A stretch of 32,864 nucleotides of DNA from Hungatella sp. UBA4396 (GTDB lineage: Bacteria > Bacillota > Clostridia > Lachnospirales > Lachnospiraceae). The notes beneath the pieces are model-generated. The model ran no database searches and was not told where the DNA came from. It saw nothing but the letters and a program-made list of their open reading frames with translations. Of this stretch, positions 24,626 through 32,747 are shown piece by piece (within the stretch, counting starts at the first letter, position 1; each line of letters opens with the position of its first letter). The stretch covers positions 1 to 32,864 of the forward strand of contig DGRE01000056.1 in assembly GCA_002389905.1 (NCBI GenBank). The letters are read 5' to 3'. The translations under genes and the position numbers were made by a program.

Positions 24626-25012
24626 ATGATATTAAAAATTGATTTTAACAGTGACGAGGCCATTTACATCCAGCTTCGGAACCAGATAATCATAGGAATC
24701 GCCAGGTCAAGTATACGGGAGGGTGACTCTTTACCTTCCGTGCGCCAGATGGCCGACAACATAGGTGTTAATATGCATACGGTAAATAAGGCGTACTCTG
24801 TGCTGAAGCAAGAAGGATTTGTCAAATTGGACCGCCGCAAGGGAGCTGTTGTGTCCCTTGATGTGGATAAAATCCAGGTTCTTGATGAGATGCGCAAGGA
24901 CTTAAGCGTTGTGCTGGCAAGAGGGGTCTGTAAAAACGTTTCATGCGAGGAGGTCCATCAACTGGTTGATGAGATATTCCAGCCATTTTTAAAAGGCCAG
25001 AGGGAAGAATGA
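24626..25012 (+). CDS. GntR-family transcriptional regulator, YtrA type
   Basis: The 128-residue protein has an N-terminal GntR winged helix (about 8-75, IYIQLRNQIIIGIA...GDSLPSVRQMADNIGVNMHTVNKAYSVLKQEGFV). A short helical C-terminal part without a ligand domain follows, the layout of the YtrA subfamily. ATG 24626 was chosen since it begins the family-typical N-terminus and follows GGTGAG; the frame extends upstream through the terminator, which cannot be translated usefully. It occupies the position that ctsR normally holds in front of mcsA-mcsB-clpC, 21 bases before mcsA, so it may be the operon's repressor. That replacement role is inference. Confidence 0.9.
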   Translation: MILKIDFNSDEAIYIQLRNQIIIGIARSSIREGDSLPSVRQMADNIGVNMHTVNKAYSVLKQEGFVKLDRRKGAVVSLDVDKIQVLDEMRKDLSVVLARGVCKNVSCEEVHQLVDEIFQPFLKGQREE

Positions 25013-25033
25013 TCCCTGGATTGGAGGTTCAAT

Positions 25034-25579
25034 ATGTTGTGCGAGAGATGTAAGATGCGGGAAGCAAATATTCAATATACAGAAGTAGTAAACGGCGTAA
25101 AAAAAGAGCATCATTTCTGCGCCCAGTGTGCAAAGGAAACGGATTTCGGAGTGTATGCGGCTATCTTTGACGGGGATTTTCCCCTGGGAAAGCTGCTGTC
25201 CGGCTTGCTTGGAATCGAGGATACCAGCCAGGGCCCGGATAAGCTGCACCAGATCCAGTGTCCCTCCTGCGGAACCAGCTATGAGGAGTTTGTAAAAGAC
25301 AGCAGGTTTGGCTGTAAGGACTGCTACAGCGTGTTTGGTCCTCTTATGGAGGACAGCTTAAAGCAGCTTCAGGGAAATTTAATCCACACAGGAAAGACCC
25401 CGGAGCACCAGAGCCAGGACCCGGTGAAGGCCGGAATCGGAGAAGAGAAAGAGCAGGATTTACTCTATCAGTGGGATGCAAAGCTAAAGGAAGCCCTCCG
25501 TTCCGAGGATTATGAAACAGCCGCGGTGTGCCGTGACAGGATAAGAGAACTGAAAAAAGGAGATGAGACCGATGCTTAA
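25034..25579 (+). CDS. mcsA: McsA, zinc-binding activator of the arginine kinase McsB
   Basis: The 181-residue protein has four CXXC pairs (CERC at 3-6, CAQC, CPSC and CKDC) that bind zinc. A C-terminal UVR domain (about 140-178, QWDAKLKEALRSEDYETAAVCRDRIRELKK) follows. McsA activates McsB and helps deliver substrates to ClpC. GGAGG precedes the ATG, and the last 8 bases overlap mcsB. The pairs and UVR domain are intact and the length is normal. Confidence 0.93.
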   Translation: MLCERCKMREANIQYTEVVNGVKKEHHFCAQCAKETDFGVYAAIFDGDFPLGKLLSGLLGIEDTSQGPDKLHQIQCPSCGTSYEEFVKDSRFGCKDCYSVFGPLMEDSLKQLQGNLIHTGKTPEHQSQDPVKAGIGEEKEQDLLYQWDAKLKEALRSEDYETAAVCRDRIRELKKGDETDA

Positions 25580-26606
25580 ATGGTTTGAACAGACAGACAG
25601 CGGCCGGCCCGGAATTATAAGCAGCCGTGTCCGTCTGGCCAGAAACTGGCAGGAATATAAATTTCCTGCAAAGCTTGAAGACAAGGAGAGCACAGAGATG
25701 GTCCGCCGCCTGGAGTTCGGCCTTAGGGGCCTTGGTGAAGGCTTTGGCAGGCATTTTGACTTTGCCATGCTGGACGACATGGAGGACAGGGATAAAAAGG
25801 CCCTGCGTGAAAGGCGCATCTTAAATTCTGCGGCTGCTTCCATCAAGAAGCCCTCCGGAATTTTTCTCTCCGATAATGAGGATACGGGCATTGTGTTAAA
25901 TTGCGACGACCACATCAGGATTCAGCTTCTTAGAGCCGGACTTCATTTAGAGGAGCTTTGGGAACGGGCCAGCCAGATTGACGATTACATCAATGAGCGG
26001 TTTGAATATGCATTTGATGACCGGTACGGCTACCTTACCTCCTTCCCTACCAATGTGGGAACCGGCCTCAGGGCTTCTGTGGTGATCCATCTGCCCATGC
26101 TGTCCCAGGGAAAGAAATTTCAGGGACTGATTGGAGACATGAGCCGTTTTGGGGCTGCCATCAAGGGCGTTTACGGGGAAGGAGAAGAAAACTTCGGTTC
26201 TCTTTACGAGATATCCAACCAAAAGACCCTGGGTCAGACAGAGCGGGAGATTATAGACACTGTATCAAAGGCAGCCATACAATTAACCAATCAGGAGATG
26301 CAGGTGAGAAAAATGTTTCTCCAGAGTCACAGACTTGAGCGGGAGGATGAAATTTACAAATCCTATGGAGTGTTGAAATACGCCAGAAGGCTTACCTCCA
26401 GGGATGCCATGATTTTCTTATCTCAGATCATGGCGGGACTTTCCGACCGACTGATTCATACAGAGGAAGAATTTTCCGTATACCGCCTGATGCTTGGAAT
26501 CCAGCCGGCTAATCTGCAGAAGATTTCAGACCGGCCCTTAAGCAAGGAAGAGCTGGATGGAGTCAGGGCGGACTTTATCCGAAAGGAACTGCCGGAATTA
26601 AACTAA
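25572..26606 (+). CDS. mcsB: McsB, protein arginine kinase
   Basis: The 344-residue enzyme phosphorylates arginines on misfolded proteins, marking them for the ClpC-ClpP protease. The ATP:guanido phosphotransferase signature is visible: SSRVRLARNW near the N-terminus, NVGTGLRASVVIHLPML in the nucleotide-binding region and RLTSRDAMIFLSQIMAG near the C-terminus. ATG 25572 was preferred over 25563 because AAGGAG then sits at a normal distance. It overlaps mcsA by 8 bases and precedes clpC by 16 bases. Confidence 0.93.
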   Translation: MLKWFEQTDSGRPGIISSRVRLARNWQEYKFPAKLEDKESTEMVRRLEFGLRGLGEGFGRHFDFAMLDDMEDRDKKALRERRILNSAAASIKKPSGIFLSDNEDTGIVLNCDDHIRIQLLRAGLHLEELWERASQIDDYINERFEYAFDDRYGYLTSFPTNVGTGLRASVVIHLPMLSQGKKFQGLIGDMSRFGAAIKGVYGEGEENFGSLYEISNQKTLGQTEREIIDTVSKAAIQLTNQEMQVRKMFLQSHRLEREDEIYKSYGVLKYARRLTSRDAMIFLSQIMAGLSDRLIHTEEEFSVYRLMLGIQPANLQKISDRPLSKEELDGVRADFIRKELPELN

Positions 26607-26622
26607 CAGGAGGATTTTATTT

Positions 26623-29073
26623 ATGATAGATCGATTTACTACAAAGGCCAGAACGGCTGTTAATCTGGCCGTAAAAGCAGCAGAACGTCTGGGACACAGC
26701 TATATCGGCACAGAGCATCTGCTCATCGGACTGCTGGAAGAAGGCACCGGAGTGGCAGCCAGAGTTTTGGAAGAAAACGGAGTAAAGGAAGAAAAGGTAT
26801 TGAGCCTGATCAGCCAGCTCATCGCCCCGGATCAGCCTGTCAGGCTTTTCGAAGACGGAGGATATACGCCGGGAGCCAGGAGAGTTCTGGAAAACAGCTA
26901 CCGGGAGGCTGTCCGGTTTAAAGCCAATTTAATCGGCACCGAGCATTTGCTGGTTTCCATTATCAAGGACAATGACTGCGTTGCCTCCAGGCTGTTGAAT
27001 ACCATAGGAGTAAGCATACAAAAGCTTTACATTGACGTACTGTCAGCCATGGGAGAGGATGCCCCTGCCAATAAAGAGGAGATTATCAAGGCTCCCAAGG
27101 CAAAGGGAAATACCCCTACTCTTGACAGCTACAGCAGGGATTTGACCCAGCTTGCTGCCCAGGGAAAGCTGGACCCGGTGATCGGAAGGGAGTCGGAGAT
27201 TGAGCGTTTGATTCAGATTTTAAGCAGGAGAACGAAAAACAACCCCTGTCTTATCGGAGAGCCGGGAGTAGGAAAGACCGCAGTGGTAGAGGGCCTGGCT
27301 CAGATGATCACAGACGGAGATGTGCCGGAAACCATTGCAGATAAAAGGCTTTTGACCTTGGATTTGTCCGGTATGGTGGCAGGCTCCAAATACAGAGGAG
27401 AATTTGAAGAGCGGATCAAGAAGGTGATTGCCGAGGTAATCCATGATGGAGAAGTCCTGCTGTTCATCGATGAGATTCATACCATCATCGGCGCAGGAGG
27501 AGCGGAGGGAGCTATTGACGCTTCCAATATCTTAAAGCCCTCTCTTGCAAGAGGGGAGCTGCAGTTAATCGGTGCCACCACCATTGAGGAGTACCGCAAG
27601 TACATTGAAAAGGATTCTGCTCTTGAGAGGCGTTTCCAGCCTGTTACGGTTGAGGAGCCTTCTGAAGAGGCTGCCATCGGTATCTTAAGAGGCTTAAAGG
27701 GCAGATATGAGGATCACCATAAGGTGACCATTACAGACGATGCTTTAAAGGCAGCTGTAAAGCTGGCCGCCCGGTATATCAATGACCGCTTCCTTCCGGA
27801 TAAGGCCATTGACGTCATCGACGAAGCTTCCTCCAAGGTCCGGCTGACCGCATTTGTGGAGCCTGGAGAGATCAAGGAACTGGAGGCCGAAATCGAGCAG
27901 ATGGAGGACCAGAAAGAAGCGGCCATCAAGGCGGAAGCCTATGAGAAGGCGGGAATGATCAAAAAGAAACAGGAAAAGAAACGGGAAAAGATCGCCAAAA
28001 TCCGTGAAAAATGGCAGAAAGACAAAACTTCCAAAACTTTAGTGGTGGATGAGGGAGAGATTGCGGATGTGATCTCAGCCTGGACCAAAATTCCGGTGAA
28101 GAAGCTGGAGGAGGGAGAGAGCGAAAGGCTCAGAAATCTGGAAAACATTCTCCATGAGCGTGTTATCGGCCAGGAGGAAGCAGTTACTGCCGTGGCTAAG
28201 GCAATACGCAGAGGCCGGGTCGGCTTAAAGGACCCCAAACGCCCCATCGGCTCCTTCCTGTTCTTAGGGCCTACGGGTGTGGGAAAGACCGAGCTTTCCA
28301 AGGCTCTTTCTGAATCCATGTTCGGCACGGAAAATGCCTTGATCCGGGTGGATATGTCGGAATATATGGAAAAGCACAGCGTTTCCAAAATCATCGGTTC
28401 TCCTCCAGGATATGTAGGCTATGACGAGGGAGGCCAGCTCAGCGAAAAGGTCAGGAGAAATCCTTATTCCGTAATCCTTTTTGACGAGATTGAAAAGGCT
28501 CACCCCGATGTGTTCAATATTCTGCTTCAGGTTCTGGACGACGGACATATTACCGACGCCCAGGGAAGAAAGATTGATTTTAAAAATACCATCATTATCA
28601 TGACCTCCAATGCGGGAGCCCAGAACATCATATCTCCCAAGCGTTTGGGCTTTGGTGCGGCGGCAGATGAAAAGGCGGACTACAAGATTATGAAGGACCG
28701 GGTTATGGAAGAGGTAAAGCGCCTGTTCAAACCGGAATTCATTAACCGTATTGATGAAATCATTGTATTCCATCCCCTTAACAAGATTCATATGAAGGAT
28801 ATTGTTACCATTATGGTGAAAGACATCATGAAGAGAACTTCAGAGCAGATGAACATTACTCTGGAAATTGAAGAGGATGCCAAGGAATATCTGATCAACA
28901 AGGGCTATGATGAAAAGTACGGGGCAAGGCCCTTAAGACGTACCATTCAGAACAGTCTGGAGGATAAGCTGGCCGAGGAAATTTTAAGCGGAGCAGTGAA
29001 AAGCGGAGATGAAGTGGTGGTTACGGCTGCAGAAGACGGGCTTAAATTTTCTGTCAGGGAGCTGGTAAAATAG
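26623..29073 (+). CDS. clpC: ClpC, AAA+ unfoldase of the Clp protease
   Basis: The 816-residue disaggregase has the Clp N-domain repeats (about 1-145), which read phospho-arginine tags. AAA domain 1 has Walker A GEPGVGKT (212-219) and LLFIDEIHT. The middle region contains a UVR-like coiled coil (about 425-460). AAA domain 2 has GPTGVGKT (about 549-556), VILFDEIEKAHPD and the LGF loop (SPKRLGFG) that docks on ClpP. AGGAGG precedes the ATG. It is the last gene of the operon and no part is missing. Confidence 0.95.
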   Translation: MIDRFTTKARTAVNLAVKAAERLGHSYIGTEHLLIGLLEEGTGVAARVLEENGVKEEKVLSLISQLIAPDQPVRLFEDGGYTPGARRVLENSYREAVRFKANLIGTEHLLVSIIKDNDCVASRLLNTIGVSIQKLYIDVLSAMGEDAPANKEEIIKAPKAKGNTPTLDSYSRDLTQLAAQGKLDPVIGRESEIERLIQILSRRTKNNPCLIGEPGVGKTAVVEGLAQMITDGDVPETIADKRLLTLDLSGMVAGSKYRGEFEERIKKVIAEVIHDGEVLLFIDEIHTIIGAGGAEGAIDASNILKPSLARGELQLIGATTIEEYRKYIEKDSALERRFQPVTVEEPSEEAAIGILRGLKGRYEDHHKVTITDDALKAAVKLAARYINDRFLPDKAIDVIDEASSKVRLTAFVEPGEIKELEAEIEQMEDQKEAAIKAEAYEKAGMIKKKQEKKREKIAKIREKWQKDKTSKTLVVDEGEIADVISAWTKIPVKKLEEGESERLRNLENILHERVIGQEEAVTAVAKAIRRGRVGLKDPKRPIGSFLFLGPTGVGKTELSKALSESMFGTENALIRVDMSEYMEKHSVSKIIGSPPGYVGYDEGGQLSEKVRRNPYSVILFDEIEKAHPDVFNILLQVLDDGHITDAQGRKIDFKNTIIIMTSNAGAQNIISPKRLGFGAAADEKADYKIMKDRVMEEVKRLFKPEFINRIDEIIVFHPLNKIHMKDIVTIMVKDIMKRTSEQMNITLEIEEDAKEYLINKGYDEKYGARPLRRTIQNSLEDKLAEEILSGAVKSGDEVVVTAAEDGLKFSVRELVK

Positions 29074-29097
29074 CTGGCCATTTCCTGTCGATTCGTG

Positions 29098-29137
29098 TAT
29101 AATGATTACAAGCTGGCGCATTTGTTCAATGCGCCAG
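29098..29137 (+). promoter_or_regulatory. -10-like element and hairpin in the leader of the small conserved protein
   Basis: TATAAT (29098-29103) lies 25 bases after clpC, without a convincing -35. A perfect hairpin, CTGGCGCAT (29113-29121) with ATGCGCCAG (29129-29137), follows in the leader. It could terminate clpC readthrough weakly or stabilise the new transcript. Confidence 0.45.
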
Positions 29138-29192
29138 GTATAAGCTGAATATAATAAGGGATAAGTAAACAAAATACTAGGAGGGCAAACCG

Positions 29193-29606
29193 ATGCCGGT
29201 GATTGAAGAATTAATCCGCACAGAGGAAGACGGAACTATCAGTTTTGGTAATTACAAATTGGGAACAAAGTCAAAATTACAGGATTTTGAGCATAAGGGT
29301 GATTTGTATAAAGTCAAAACATTTTATGAGATAACAAAGCTGGAGCGTAACGGAATGTTCGTATACGAGTCCGTGCCGGGAACTTCTGTTGAAAACTTTG
29401 CCGTTTCCAATGACGGAGTGGATTTTAAAGTGGAAAGCGACAAGGATGCCCAGTTGACCATTCAGCTGGCAGAGGATACTTTATATGAAGTATTTGTGGA
29501 TGAATCGGCTGTAGGAAGCATGAGAACCAACATGAGCGGAAAGCTGTCCGCCAGCGTGGAATTGAATGAAGGAATGCCGGTAGCAGTAAAGATAAGAAGA
29601 AGATAA
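29193..29606 (+). CDS. conserved small protein of unknown function between clpC and radA
   Basis: The 137-residue protein has no signal peptide or membrane segment. It reads as beta-rich: FGNYKLGTKSKLQDFEHKGDLYKVKTF in the first half, and ERNGMFVYESVPGTSVENF followed by short alternating strands to a KIRRR end. I recall short proteins of this kind in Lachnospiraceae, sometimes labelled endosialidase by automatic annotation; I do not trust that label and see no catalytic motif. AGGAGG gives the start. It has its own promoter-like element and a terminator directly downstream. Confidence 0.8.
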   Translation: MPVIEELIRTEEDGTISFGNYKLGTKSKLQDFEHKGDLYKVKTFYEITKLERNGMFVYESVPGTSVENFAVSNDGVDFKVESDKDAQLTIQLAEDTLYEVFVDESAVGSMRTNMSGKLSASVELNEGMPVAVKIRRR

Positions 29607-29620
29607 TAAGACAAAAAGCT

Positions 29621-29660
29621 GGGTCTGGCTCTTTAAGGAGAGTCCGGACCCTGTTTTTCT
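29621..29660 (+). terminator. rho-independent terminator before radA
   Basis: GGGTCTGGCTCT pairs with AGAGTCCGGACCC around TTAAGG, with one G-U pair and one bulge, and is followed by TGTTTTTCTT. Confidence 0.85.
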
Positions 29661-29684
29661 TAAATGATATGGGAGGAAATTCAT

Positions 29685-31076
29685 ATGGCAAAGGCGAAGA
29701 CAACCGCATTTTTCTGTAAGGAATGCGGGTATGAATCTGCAAAATGGCTGGGCCAATGTCCGGCCTGCAAGGAGTGGAATACCCTTGTGGAAGAGCCGGT
29801 GCGCAAAAAAGAATCCGGGGCCAGAAGAGGAATCGGGAGCAGCAGCGCAAGTCCGGGAAATTCCCTGAAAATAAAGCCTTCCAGGCTTTCGGAAATCAAG
29901 CTGGATGAGCAGGACCGAATGAAAACCGGATACGAAGAGCTGGACCGGGTTCTGGGAGGAGGAGTTGTAAAGGGCTCTTTAGTTCTGGTGGGAGGAGATC
30001 CGGGCATCGGAAAATCCACCCTGCTTTTACAGGTGTGCCGCAATCTGGCAGCCGGCGGGCAAAAGGTGCTTTACATATCAGGAGAGGAGTCCTTAAAGCA
30101 GATCAAGCTTCGGGCAAACCGGATCGGAGAGGTGACGGGAGAGCTTTTATTCCTCTGTGAAACCAGCCTGGAGCTGATTGAACGGGCTATTGAAGAGGAA
30201 AAGCCGGATGTAGTCATCATTGATTCCATTCAGACCATGTTCCGGGAGGAAATTTCCTCTGCCCCGGGAAGCGTCAGCCAGGTGAGGGAATCCACCGGAA
30301 TCCTCCTTCAGATTGCCAAAGGTTCGGGAATTGCCGTTTTTATCGTAGGCCATGTGACCAAGGAAGGTGTGGTGGCAGGTCCCAGAGTGCTGGAGCATAT
30401 GGTGGATACGGTTCTGTATTTTGAAGGAGAACGGAGTGCTGCTTACCGGATCATACGGGGAGTGAAAAACCGCTTTGGCTCCACCAATGAGATCGGTGTC
30501 TTTGAGATGGTGGAAAGCGGACTTTCTGAAGTGAAAAATCCTTCTGAATATATGTTAAGCGGAAGGCCTGAAGGGGCTTCTGGAGCTGTGGTAGCCTGTT
30601 CCATGGAGGGCACAAGGCCCATGCTTTTGGAGGTTCAGGCCCTGATCACACCTACTGCCTTTGGAATGCCAAGGCGTACTGCCGCGGGAACGGATTACAA
30701 CAGGGTTAATCTTTTGATGGCTGTTTTGGAGAAACGGTGCCATTATGACCTGTCTCATTTTGACGCTTATGTGAATATTACAGGGGGCTTGCGGATGAAT
30801 GAGCCTGCTCTGGATCTGGCAATCGCCATGGCTATTGTTTCCAGTATGAAGGACCGGGCAGTGGACTCCAAAACAATTATTTTTGGAGAGATAGGCTTAT
30901 CGGGAGAGGTACGGGCCGTATCCATGGCCCAGCAGAGGGTCAATGAGGCCAAAAAGCTGGGATTTGAAACCTGCGTCCTGCCGGAGATTTCCCTGGAAAA
31001 GATGGGAAAAACAGAGGGCATACGGCTGATGGGAGTCGCCAATGTACGGGAGGCGATTGCAAGGGTAATTGGATAA
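29685..31076 (+). CDS. radA: RadA, DNA branch-migration and repair ATPase
   Basis: The 463-residue RecA-like helicase processes recombination intermediates. It has an N-terminal zinc finger (Cys11, Cys14, Cys25, Cys28), Walker A GGDPGIGKST (103-112), the RadA-specific KNRFG (about 261-265) and a C-terminal Lon-like domain (about 330-463, SHFDAYVNITGGLRMNEPALDLAIAMA). ATG 29685 was chosen for GGGAGG 8 bases upstream; an in-frame ATG 7 codons earlier overlaps the ribosome site. The length is normal. The 155-base gap that follows has no clear terminator. Confidence 0.95.
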   Translation: MAKAKTTAFFCKECGYESAKWLGQCPACKEWNTLVEEPVRKKESGARRGIGSSSASPGNSLKIKPSRLSEIKLDEQDRMKTGYEELDRVLGGGVVKGSLVLVGGDPGIGKSTLLLQVCRNLAAGGQKVLYISGEESLKQIKLRANRIGEVTGELLFLCETSLELIERAIEEEKPDVVIIDSIQTMFREEISSAPGSVSQVRESTGILLQIAKGSGIAVFIVGHVTKEGVVAGPRVLEHMVDTVLYFEGERSAAYRIIRGVKNRFGSTNEIGVFEMVESGLSEVKNPSEYMLSGRPEGASGAVVACSMEGTRPMLLEVQALITPTAFGMPRRTAAGTDYNRVNLLMAVLEKRCHYDLSHFDAYVNITGGLRMNEPALDLAIAMAIVSSMKDRAVDSKTIIFGEIGLSGEVRAVSMAQQRVNEAKKLGFETCVLPEISLEKMGKTEGIRLMGVANVREAIARVIG

Positions 31077-31195
31077 GGATTGGTTTCAGAGGCATATCAC
31101 CGGATGGTGCGCAAATTTATGAAGAGCCGTGTATTCACAGCCGGAAATATTTATGTAATTGTTTGTAATATATTTTCATGAGCAAGTAGTGCGGG

Positions 31196-31204
31196 CATAT
31201 AATA
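31196..31204 (+). promoter_or_regulatory. possible sigma-E/sigma-K type -10 element of the LysM/GH18 gene
   Basis: CATATAATA matches the CATANNNTA sporulation -10 pattern and also contains TATAAT (31198-31203). The -35 region is not decisive for sigma-E, sigma-K or sigma-A. A spore-compartment promoter would fit a SleL-like product. Confidence 0.4.
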
Positions 31205-31231
31205 GAATTAATAAGATTATTGAGGGAAGCC

Positions 31232-32527
31232 ATGATCATACATGTAGTTCAACCTGGCGATACCATCGATTCAATATCAGATTATTACAATATTCCCGTT
31301 AGCAGACTAATATTAGAAAACGGAATTCCAAACCCTGACAATTTAGCAATTGGTCAAACGATTGTGATTGTTCAACCGGAAACTCTCTATACTGTCCAGA
31401 CTGGCGATACTTTGGAAAGTATAGCAGAGCATCATAATGTTTCAACAATGGAATTATTAAGAAATAATCCCTATCTTTCCGATAGAGAAATACTGTATGT
31501 AGGTGAAACCATAGTAATCAAATATCAAACCAATAAAACAAGGGCAATTGCCACTATTGGTTATACCTTTTCCTACATAGAAAGATCTGTTTTAATAAAA
31601 TCGCTTCCCTTTTTAACTTATCTGACCATTTTCAACTATAGGGCTACAGGTGAAGGAGAAATTATCTCCAGATACGACGACACGGAACTGATCCAATTGG
31701 CTAAGACTTACGGTGCTGCCCCCATGATGCTTGTTTCCACTATGTCGGAAGAAGGAATCGTCAACCCTGAAGTGACTTATAATATTTTAAATAATCCTTC
31801 TGTGCAGATCAGCCTTATCGAAAACGCTCTTAATATAATGAGAATGAAAGGGTTTTATGGTATTAATATATATACCGAAAACATCACCTCTGAAACCATA
31901 AACAGCATTGCAGAATATTTGCAAAGAGCCTCTGTGATATTTCGTTCAGAGGGTTACAAGATAATGATCACCATATCACCGGCTACCAATATGGATGATT
32001 CTAATGTTGGCTTTGAACAAATAGATTATTCAAAGTTATCTAAATTTGTAGATGCAGTCATATTTGCTTCCTATGACTGGGCAAGGACTTACGGTTTTCC
32101 AAGTGCAATTTATCCGGTTAATATCTTAAGGGATTTGTTGGATTATATGGTTAATACGATTCCACCTGAAAAAAATTTTTTGGGAGTCACTTCTTTGGGT
32201 TATGACTGGGCACTTCCATATGTTCCCGGTGCCACAGAAGCTACTGCAATAACCTATAATAATGCGGTACAAATAGCAGCAGAAAACGGCGTACCCATAC
32301 AATTTAATGAACCGGCACAGTCAGCTTACTTCTACTATACGGATAGCGATCAGGTTATGCATATAGTATGGACTAAAGATGCAAGAAGCTTTGATGCGCG
32401 GGCCGGCTTGGTGGCAGAATATAATTTCCAGGGACTATCTATATGGACTATTATGAGATTTGAAACCCAAATGTGGTTTATTATAAATACTCAGTATTAC
32501 ATAGAGAGACTTTTGGGGATTGACTAA
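31232..32527 (+). CDS. LysM / GH18-family protein, SleL (YaaH)-like, with altered DxE motif
   Basis: The 431-residue protein has two N-terminal LysM peptidoglycan-binding repeats (about 2-46 and 52-97, each with a GDT turn) and a GH18-like barrel (about 104-431) resembling the spore cortex-lytic SleL/YaaH group. No signal peptide is present, as is usual for that group. At the catalytic strand the sequence is GFYGINIYTEN: Glu216 is kept, but the Asp two residues before it is Tyr214. This suggests altered or weak glycosidase activity. ATG 31232 follows GAGGG; a TTG four codons upstream is less likely. The gene is visibly more AT-rich than everything to its left. Confidence 0.85.
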   Translation: MIIHVVQPGDTIDSISDYYNIPVSRLILENGIPNPDNLAIGQTIVIVQPETLYTVQTGDTLESIAEHHNVSTMELLRNNPYLSDREILYVGETIVIKYQTNKTRAIATIGYTFSYIERSVLIKSLPFLTYLTIFNYRATGEGEIISRYDDTELIQLAKTYGAAPMMLVSTMSEEGIVNPEVTYNILNNPSVQISLIENALNIMRMKGFYGINIYTENITSETINSIAEYLQRASVIFRSEGYKIMITISPATNMDDSNVGFEQIDYSKLSKFVDAVIFASYDWARTYGFPSAIYPVNILRDLLDYMVNTIPPEKNFLGVTSLGYDWALPYVPGATEATAITYNNAVQIAAENGVPIQFNEPAQSAYFYYTDSDQVMHIVWTKDARSFDARAGLVAEYNFQGLSIWTIMRFETQMWFIINTQYYIERLLGID

Positions 32528-32591
32528 GCAGTCAATAGAAAACGGAAGCGTACTTCCGTACTAAGTAATAGGACAATCTGTATTCAAAGAC

Positions 32592-32639
32592 AAAATAAAA
32601 AAGTCCCAAAACCTTGATGTTATCAAGAATTTTGAGACT
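32592..32639 (-). terminator. rho-independent terminator on the minus strand
   Basis: Read on the minus strand, a long imperfect stem (arms 32639-32622 and 32618-32602, core CTTGAT/ATCAAG with a 3-base loop) is followed by TTTTTTATTTT. It sits just downstream of the tRNA-like fragment on the same strand. It could also serve the LysM/GH18 gene from the other side less efficiently. Confidence 0.75.
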
Positions 32640-32647
32640 CCAGAGAG

Positions 32648-32676
32648 CAGGGGAAGAGGGGCTCGAACCCCCTGTT
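32648..32676 (-). pseudogene. tRNA 3'-end-like fragment (T arm and acceptor strand), possible attachment site
   Basis: On the minus strand, GGGGG-TTCGAGC-CCCTC has the form of a tRNA T stem and loop. It is followed by a possible acceptor strand TTCCCCT and then the terminator. No matching 5' acceptor (AGGGGAA) or anticodon arm was found in the following 190 bases of that strand, so a complete tRNA is not present. Such 3' fragments commonly mark one end of an integrated element. Confidence 0.4.
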
Positions 32677-32747
32677 GGGCACAAAAACGTGATAGAATAA
32701 GGAGGTTGTGACACTTCATCCATCATTGGGCACAATCCTGGGCACAA
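32675..32747 (+). repeat. three TTGGGCACAA-type repeats next to the tRNA-like fragment
   Basis: TTGGGCACAA occurs at 32675-32684 and 32726-32735, and CTGGGCACAA at 32738-32747 (the last two 12 bases apart). The spacing and position beside a tRNA 3' fragment resemble integrase arm or core sites. The remaining bases to 32864 are AT-rich and hold no gene that I can support. Confidence 0.5.

Noticed and set aside
32640..32720. Complete tRNA gene on the minus strand
   Set aside because: Only a T arm and a possible acceptor strand are visible; no 5' acceptor, D arm or anticodon arm could be placed.
32532..32747. 71-codon minus-strand reading frame at the right end
   Set aside because: It runs through the tRNA-like fragment, the terminator and the repeats and has no ribosome site or recognisable domain.
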